Assembly: GCA_001819095.1 (NCBI GenBank)
Contig: MHLS01000060.1
Location: 1,955-11,700 of the forward strand
DNA from: Candidatus Lloydbacteria bacterium RIFCSPLOWO2_02_FULL_54_12
Lineage (GTDB): Bacteria > Patescibacteriota > Minisyncoccia > Phycocordibacterales > UBA6899
Length of the DNA stretch: 9,746 nucleotides
Reading direction: 5' to 3'
Within the stretch, counting starts at the first letter, position 1. Every line of letters starts with the position of its first letter. This document shows positions 7,665-9,746 of the stretch, piece by piece. Under the pieces are notes generated by a model that was not told where the DNA came from, searched no databases, and saw only the letters and a list, made by a program, of their open reading frames with translations. A program made the position numbers and the translations under genes.

Positions 7665-7811
7665 GACCGAGTCACATCAGTACAAGGGGTGAAGGGGGTG
7701 CGAGAATATGCTTACAAGGCCTCACCAGGTATTATCCGAGACCGACCCATCCAGTCCGAGGCTTTGCGAGTGACCGAGGGAAGCAAGGGTTTTGTGTTGC
7801 AGTCGTAAATG
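7665..7811. other. Non-coding gap between the cassette and gcvH
   Basis: No convincing reading frame, tRNA or plus-strand terminator was found. The stretch repeats the short text GACCGAG (near 7666 and 7775) and a similar GAGACCGAC (near 7739), without a clear unit length. It is the last piece before the candidate right attachment core, so it may be the end of a mobile element. Confidence 0.4.
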
Positions 7812-7839
7812 AAAAACCCGCCAAGGGATGACGGGCGGG
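7812..7839 (-). terminator. Intrinsic terminator of gcvH
   Basis: Read on the minus strand, CCCGCC (7839-7834), an 11-nt loop, GGCGGG (7822-7817), then TTTTT (7816-7812). It lies 13 nt after the gcvH stop. The direct repeat at 7822-7833 occupies its loop and the edge of the stem. Confidence 0.8.
7822..7833. repeat. Right copy of 12-bp direct repeat (candidate attachment core)
   Basis: CAAGGGATGACG is identical to 420-431. It sits in the gcvH terminator loop. A site downstream of a housekeeping-type gene would allow insertion without damaging it. See the left copy for the caveats. Confidence 0.4.
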
Positions 7840-7852
7840 GATTGGCAGGAGG

Positions 7853-8227
7853 CTAGGTATTTGATACGAGCTTGTCGTAGGATGCCTTATCGACAAGCGC
7901 ATCAAGCTCGTCCATGTGTGCAAGGCGGATCTTGAAGAACCAGCCGAGGCCCATCGGATCCGTATTCACCAACGCCGGGTTGGCTTGTAACGCCTCGTTC
8001 ACTTCGATGACCGTGCCCCCGACCGGCATATATATATCCGAAGCGGCCTTTACCGACTCAACAACAGCGGAGACCTCACCCTTCTTGAGATCGCTTCCGA
8101 TCGCGGGCAACTCGACAAACACGATATCGCCAAGTGCATTTTGCGCGTAATGCGTGATGCCAACCGTGGCGATGTTGCCGTCTTCGGTCGAGATCCATTC
8201 GTGTTCGGCCGTGAACATCATTCTCAT
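7853..8227 (-). CDS. gcvH: Glycine cleavage system H protein
   Basis: GcvH carries the aminomethyl group on a lipoyl arm between the P and T proteins of the glycine cleavage complex. The 124-aa product has the normal length and text: FTAEHEW (5-11), TVGITHYAQNALGD (21-34), VFVELP (36-41), and the lipoylation site VVESVKAAS with Lys60. A second lipoyl half follows (PVGGTVIEVNEAL), then GLGWFFKI. A GTG at 8233 and an ATG at 8221 are also in frame; ATG 8227 sits 5 nt after GAAGGAG and is preferred. No gcvP, gcvT or lipoate ligase gene is in the window, so here it stands alone. It ends in its own terminator and runs opposite to the accessory operon, which supports it as backbone. Confidence 0.95.
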   Translation of the reverse strand: MRMMFTAEHEWISTEDGNIATVGITHYAQNALGDIVFVELPAIGSDLKKGEVSAVVESVKAASDIYMPVGGTVIEVNEALQANPALVNTDPMGLGWFFKIRLAHMDELDALVDKASYDKLVSNT

Positions 8228-8232
8228 CCGCA

Positions 8233-8239
8233 CTCCTTC
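8233..8239 (-). promoter_or_regulatory. Ribosome binding site of gcvH
   Basis: GAAGGAG on the minus strand, 5 nt before ATG 8227 and 11 nt before ATG 8221. It makes the GTG at 8233 impossible as start, since that codon overlaps the site. Confidence 0.7.
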
Positions 8240-8294
8240 GATTAGATGGTGAAAAAATTACCTCTTTTATCAGGTTATATAACTAAGCAGAAGT

Positions 8295-8337
8295 GTCAAG
8301 AAAAAACTGCCGCGACTTTCGACGGGTTTTTCTTGAC
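8295..8337. promoter_or_regulatory. Inverted TTTTTCTTGAC pair: possible divergent promoter region
   Basis: GTCAAGAAAAA (8295-8305) and TTTTTCTTGAC (8327-8337) are perfect inverse copies 21 bp apart. Each contains an outward-facing -35-like box with a T-run before it: TTGACA toward gcvH and TTGACC toward the 65-aa gene. The -10 boxes are poor: TAACCT at 17 bp or TATAAC at 14 bp for gcvH, and TACACT at 20 bp on the other side. It may equally be a regulator binding site. Confidence 0.35.
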
Positions 8338-8393
8338 CGGCTTTTGCATCTCGCTCTTTACACTATCGAGCGGTGGGATTTTGTGAACAACTG

Positions 8394-8422
8394 CTGGCAA
8401 GTCCCCAAGCAAGCGTGATAAT
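8394..8422 (+). promoter_or_regulatory. Weak candidate promoter of the 65-aa gene
   Basis: CTGGCA (8394-8399), 17 bp, GATAAT (8417-8422). The AGGGAGG at 8428-8434 lies near the expected transcript start and is too far from ATG 8477 to act as its ribosome site. Confidence 0.3.
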
Positions 8423-8476
8423 ATTAAAGGGAGGGTGAACGGGGGTTATTCATTAAAATGTTCATACGTAGCGCAC

Positions 8477-8674
8477 ATGACCAAAGAAACACGAAACACG
8501 GAGCCGACGCTCCAAGAATTGGAAGAACAGGAGGAGATCTGTCGAAAGGCGACTGCAGAAGCCGAGCGCGATCTGGAAGAAGGGAGAACGACGGAGGCCG
8601 TTTTTGAAGATCTGCGTACAAGATATTTTCTTGCGAAACAGGCGGTTCGGGATTTTCGGGCTGACGTCCAGTAG
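8477..8674 (+). CDS. Hypothetical acidic helical protein, 65 aa
   Basis: I do not recognise a family. After a short polar N-terminus, residues about 9-60 form a continuous charged helix (LQELEEQEEICRKA, AEAERDLEEG, EDLRTRYFLAKQAVRDF), which reads like a small coiled coil; one Cys, no membrane segment, no signal peptide. The ATG at 8477 lacks a Shine-Dalgarno site. An in-frame GTG at 8435 would add 14 less typical residues and directly abuts the AGGGAGG, too close to use it. The composition resembles the rpoB side more than the restriction cassette, so it is probably backbone. It is followed by the 505-nt gap before rpoB. Confidence 0.6.
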   Translation: MTKETRNTEPTLQELEEQEEICRKATAEAERDLEEGRTTEAVFEDLRTRYFLAKQAVRDFRADVQ

Positions 8675-8770
8675 CGTGTTGCAAAGGTTGCATGCAGACG
8701 GGTGCAGGTGAGCGGACCCCCGTCGTCCCCGTGGTGTCCACAGGGTTATCCCCAAGTCTCGGTATCGTCA

Positions 8771-8799
8771 TTGACACCGCCCCATGAAGTCCTTATACT
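8771..8799 (+). promoter_or_regulatory. Strong sigma70-type promoter
   Basis: TTGACA (8771-8776), 17 bp, TATACT (8794-8799): a perfect -35, optimal spacing and a 5/6 -10. Start of transcription is expected near 8806. It is the best promoter in the window, yet the next protein gene (rpoB) begins about 375 nt later, so it may serve an RNA gene or a long rpoB leader. Confidence 0.75.
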
Positions 8800-8805
8800 G
8801 GTCAT

Positions 8806-8984
8806 CACTTACGCTCCGATTGAGTTTTTGCCGAGACGTATGGTGCGACCAATTTTCCTTGGGGCTTGCCCTTAGGAAAATGGAAGTACTCAGGTGGTAA
8901 GAGCTAAAAACGATACTTTGCGTATCTACTGATAAGTTTGGAGGAAAACAGGCACACACCTTGTAGGGAGGGGGCGTGTTTTTG
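8806..8984 (+). ncRNA. Candidate structured non-coding RNA of about 180 nt (or rpoB leader)
   Basis: The segment lies between a strong promoter and a terminator-like hairpin and has no reading frame. Pairings visible by eye: 5' GCTCC (8813-8817) with 3' GGGGC (8971-8975) plus CAC (8806-8808) with GTG (8976-8978), closing the ends; GTTTTTG (8824-8830) with TAAAAAC (8905-8911); CCAATTTTCCT (8849-8859) with AGGAAAATGG (8874-8883), one bulged A, capped by GGG-CTTG-CCC; and a small hairpin GATAC-TTTGC-GTATC (8912-8926). Length, closed ends, open centre with a small 3'-side hairpin and a long terminal arm are reminiscent of 6S RNA, but I cannot assign it. I see no RNase P, tmRNA or SRP RNA signature. 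Confidence 0.4.
8952..8984 (+). terminator. Terminator-like hairpin with T-run
   Basis: ACACACC (8954-8960) pairs with GGCGTGT (8973-8979), with one A-C mismatch, followed by TTTTG. The loop is 12 nt. It competes with the end-closing pairing of the candidate RNA. It is moderate in strength, so partial read-through into rpoB is possible. Confidence 0.45.
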
Positions 8985-9063
8985 TTCGCATCTGACTACT
9001 TGCGCAATTGCCGAATCCCTTTTGTGCTTTTGAATCGTCCTCGTCATCTGGAAAAAGCCTGCA

Positions 9064-9077
9064 ACTCCTTCGGGAGT
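9064..9077 (+). promoter_or_regulatory. UUCG-capped hairpin in the rpoB leader
   Basis: ACTCC (9064-9068), loop TTCG, GGAGT (9073-9077): a perfect stem closed by the very stable C(UUCG)G loop. A second pair, GACTC (9081-9085) with GAGTC (9103-9107), follows. No T-run directly follows the first stem, so it is not a standard terminator. Confidence 0.45.
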
Positions 9078-9120
9078 CTCGACTCACTTTTTGTCGCTCA
9101 CCGAGTCTTGCATTGTGCGT

Positions 9121-9148
9121 TTGCATAGAGACTGACGTTGAATATTAT
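9121..9148 (+). promoter_or_regulatory. Candidate proximal promoter of rpoB
   Basis: TTGCAT (9121-9126), 16 bp, TATTAT (9143-9148). Transcription would begin near 9155, giving a leader of about 25 nt to the rpoB ATG. No Shine-Dalgarno site is visible in that leader. Confidence 0.4.
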
Positions 9149-9179
9149 TTTTCGTCTTTACTAGCTACCACCACGTCAT

Positions 9180-9746
9180 ATGGAGGCACTTACGAAAAAG
9201 TTTTTCGGACGTTACAAGGAGCCGCTCACCGCGATCCCGAATCTCGTGGAGATGCAGAAGCGGTCGTACGAACTTTTGGTGGCTGAAGGGCTTGCGGAAC
9301 TCTTCAAGGAATTCTCGCCCATCAGCGACTACTCAAAAAAGAAGTTCGATCTCGAGTTCGCCGGCTTCGAACTTTCCGCGCCGCGTTTCGACGAGCATTA
9401 TGCGCGCGAGAACAAGGTCTCCTACGACACGCCGCTTCGCGCTCGCGTTAAGCTCACCAACAAGACGTTGGGCGTCGTGAAGGAACAAGAGATCTTCATG
9501 GCGGATTTTCCTATTGCGACGGATCGCGGCACCTTCGTCATCAACGGCGTGGAGCGCGTCGTCGTTCCCCAGCTCGCGCGCTCGTTCGGCATCTTTTTCA
9601 CCGCCCAAGAACTCAAAGCAGGGCGGTTTTTCGGCGCGAAGGTGATCCCCAGCCGCGGTGCGTGGATCGAAATAGAGACCGACGCGGACGAAGTCGTGTG
9701 GGTGAAGATCGACCGCAAACGCAAATTCCCGATCACATCGCTCCTC
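9180..9746 (+). CDS. rpoB: RNA polymerase beta subunit, N-terminal 189 residues (partial, runs off right edge)
   Basis: RpoB forms, with the beta-prime subunit, the catalytic core of RNA polymerase. Visible are the N-terminal segments of the family: YKEPLTAIPNLVEMQKRSY (12-30), then PISDYSKKKFDLEF (47-60), the EIFMADFPIATDRGTFVING stretch in two parts (104-123), VERVVVPQLARSFGIFF (124-140) and the VIPSRGAWIEIETD segment (155-168). In most bacteria the fourth segment reads VSQLxRSPGV; here Ser is Pro130 and Pro is Phe136, a form I associate with CPR bacteria. ATG 9180 gives the expected N-terminus but has no Shine-Dalgarno site. rplJ/rplL are not directly upstream, unlike in many bacteria; a long leader with promoters and hairpins is there instead. 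Confidence 0.95.
   Translation, partial: MEALTKKFFGRYKEPLTAIPNLVEMQKRSYELLVAEGLAELFKEFSPISDYSKKKFDLEFAGFELSAPRFDEHYARENKVSYDTPLRARVKLTNKTLGVVKEQEIFMADFPIATDRGTFVINGVERVVVPQLARSFGIFFTAQELKAGRFFGAKVIPSRGAWIEIETDADEVVWVKIDRKRKFPITSLL

Larger units (their letters stand above)
8675..9179 (+). other. 505-nt gene-free leader region before rpoB
   Basis: No protein gene is convincing here. From left to right it holds two degenerate DnaA-box-like 9-mers (GTGTCCACA 8734-8742 and TTATCCCCA 8746-8754), a strong promoter, a structured segment with a terminator-like end, a TTGCGCAA palindrome (9000-9007), a UUCG hairpin, and a second promoter close to rpoB. Each well-supported part is listed separately. 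Confidence 0.6.

Noticed and set aside
7732..7923. Minus-strand frame of 63 aa overlapping the gcvH 3' end
   Set aside because: It crosses the gcvH terminator and overlaps the certain gcvH frame; its composition is not protein-like.
8458..8600. Reading frame from ATG 8458 in place of the 65-aa protein
   Set aside because: It gives an Arg/Gly-rich, low-complexity product ending early, whereas the 8477 frame gives a regular charged helix.
8734..8754. Origin of replication from two DnaA-box-like 9-mers (GTGTCCACA, TTATCCCCA)
   Set aside because: Both boxes differ from TTATNCACA, there are only two, and no AT-rich unwinding stretch or dnaA/dnaN gene is near.
9008..9286. Plus-strand frame of 92 aa before and into rpoB
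   Set aside because: It overlaps the rpoB start in another frame, covers the leader hairpins, and resembles no protein I know.
1..9746. CRISPR array, tRNA or rRNA genes
   Set aside because: No regularly spaced repeats, no cloverleaf-like segments and no rRNA-like text were seen on either strand.

Overview
The window looks like a chromosomal piece from a Patescibacteria/CPR (Parcubacteria-like) bacterium. The main support is the 5' end of rpoB at the right edge, whose protein text (ARSFGIFF where most bacteria have RSPGV[FY]F) resembles CPR RpoB as I remember it. Small intergenic spaces, weak use of Shine-Dalgarno sites and CPR-style serine recombinase text agree with this. TGA is used as a normal stop (it ends the 1071-aa methylase and no long gene reads through it), so this is not one of the CPR lineages that recode TGA. 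The lineage call is inference.

Left edge (1-369, minus strand): the N-terminal 123 residues of a serine recombinase that continues outside the window. Next to it, on the plus strand, is a tightly packed accessory cassette (about 500-7664). It holds a small winged-helix-like protein, a 1040-aa SNF2/RapA-type helicase, a 1071-aa PD-(D/E)XK nuclease / gamma N6-adenine methylase / Type-ISP-like specificity protein, and one or two very small unknown proteins. Gene gaps are 4 nt, 4 nt and an ATGA overlap, so it reads as one operon, with a TTGACT-18-TATGAT promoter in front. The cassette looks like a restriction-modification phage-defence system. It has the parts of a single-chain Type ISP enzyme (LlaGI/LlaBIII type), but the motor is a separate SNF2 protein and a small DNA-binding-like protein is added.

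A 12-bp exact direct repeat (CAAGGGATGACG) lies on each side of the cassette, at 420-431 beside the recombinase gene and at 7822-7833 in the terminator loop of the next chromosomal gene. This suggests site-specific insertion, possibly in an SCC-like tandem arrangement.

Right part (7812-9746): likely chromosomal backbone. gcvH (glycine cleavage H protein, lipoyl-lysine motif intact) runs on the minus strand into its own intrinsic terminator. A 65-aa acidic helical protein follows on the plus strand. A 505-nt gap before rpoB holds a near-perfect sigma70 promoter, a strongly structured segment ending in a terminator-like hairpin (candidate ncRNA of about 180 nt, with some resemblance to 6S RNA layout), a UUCG hairpin and a second promoter directly before rpoB. 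No tRNA, rRNA or CRISPR array was seen.
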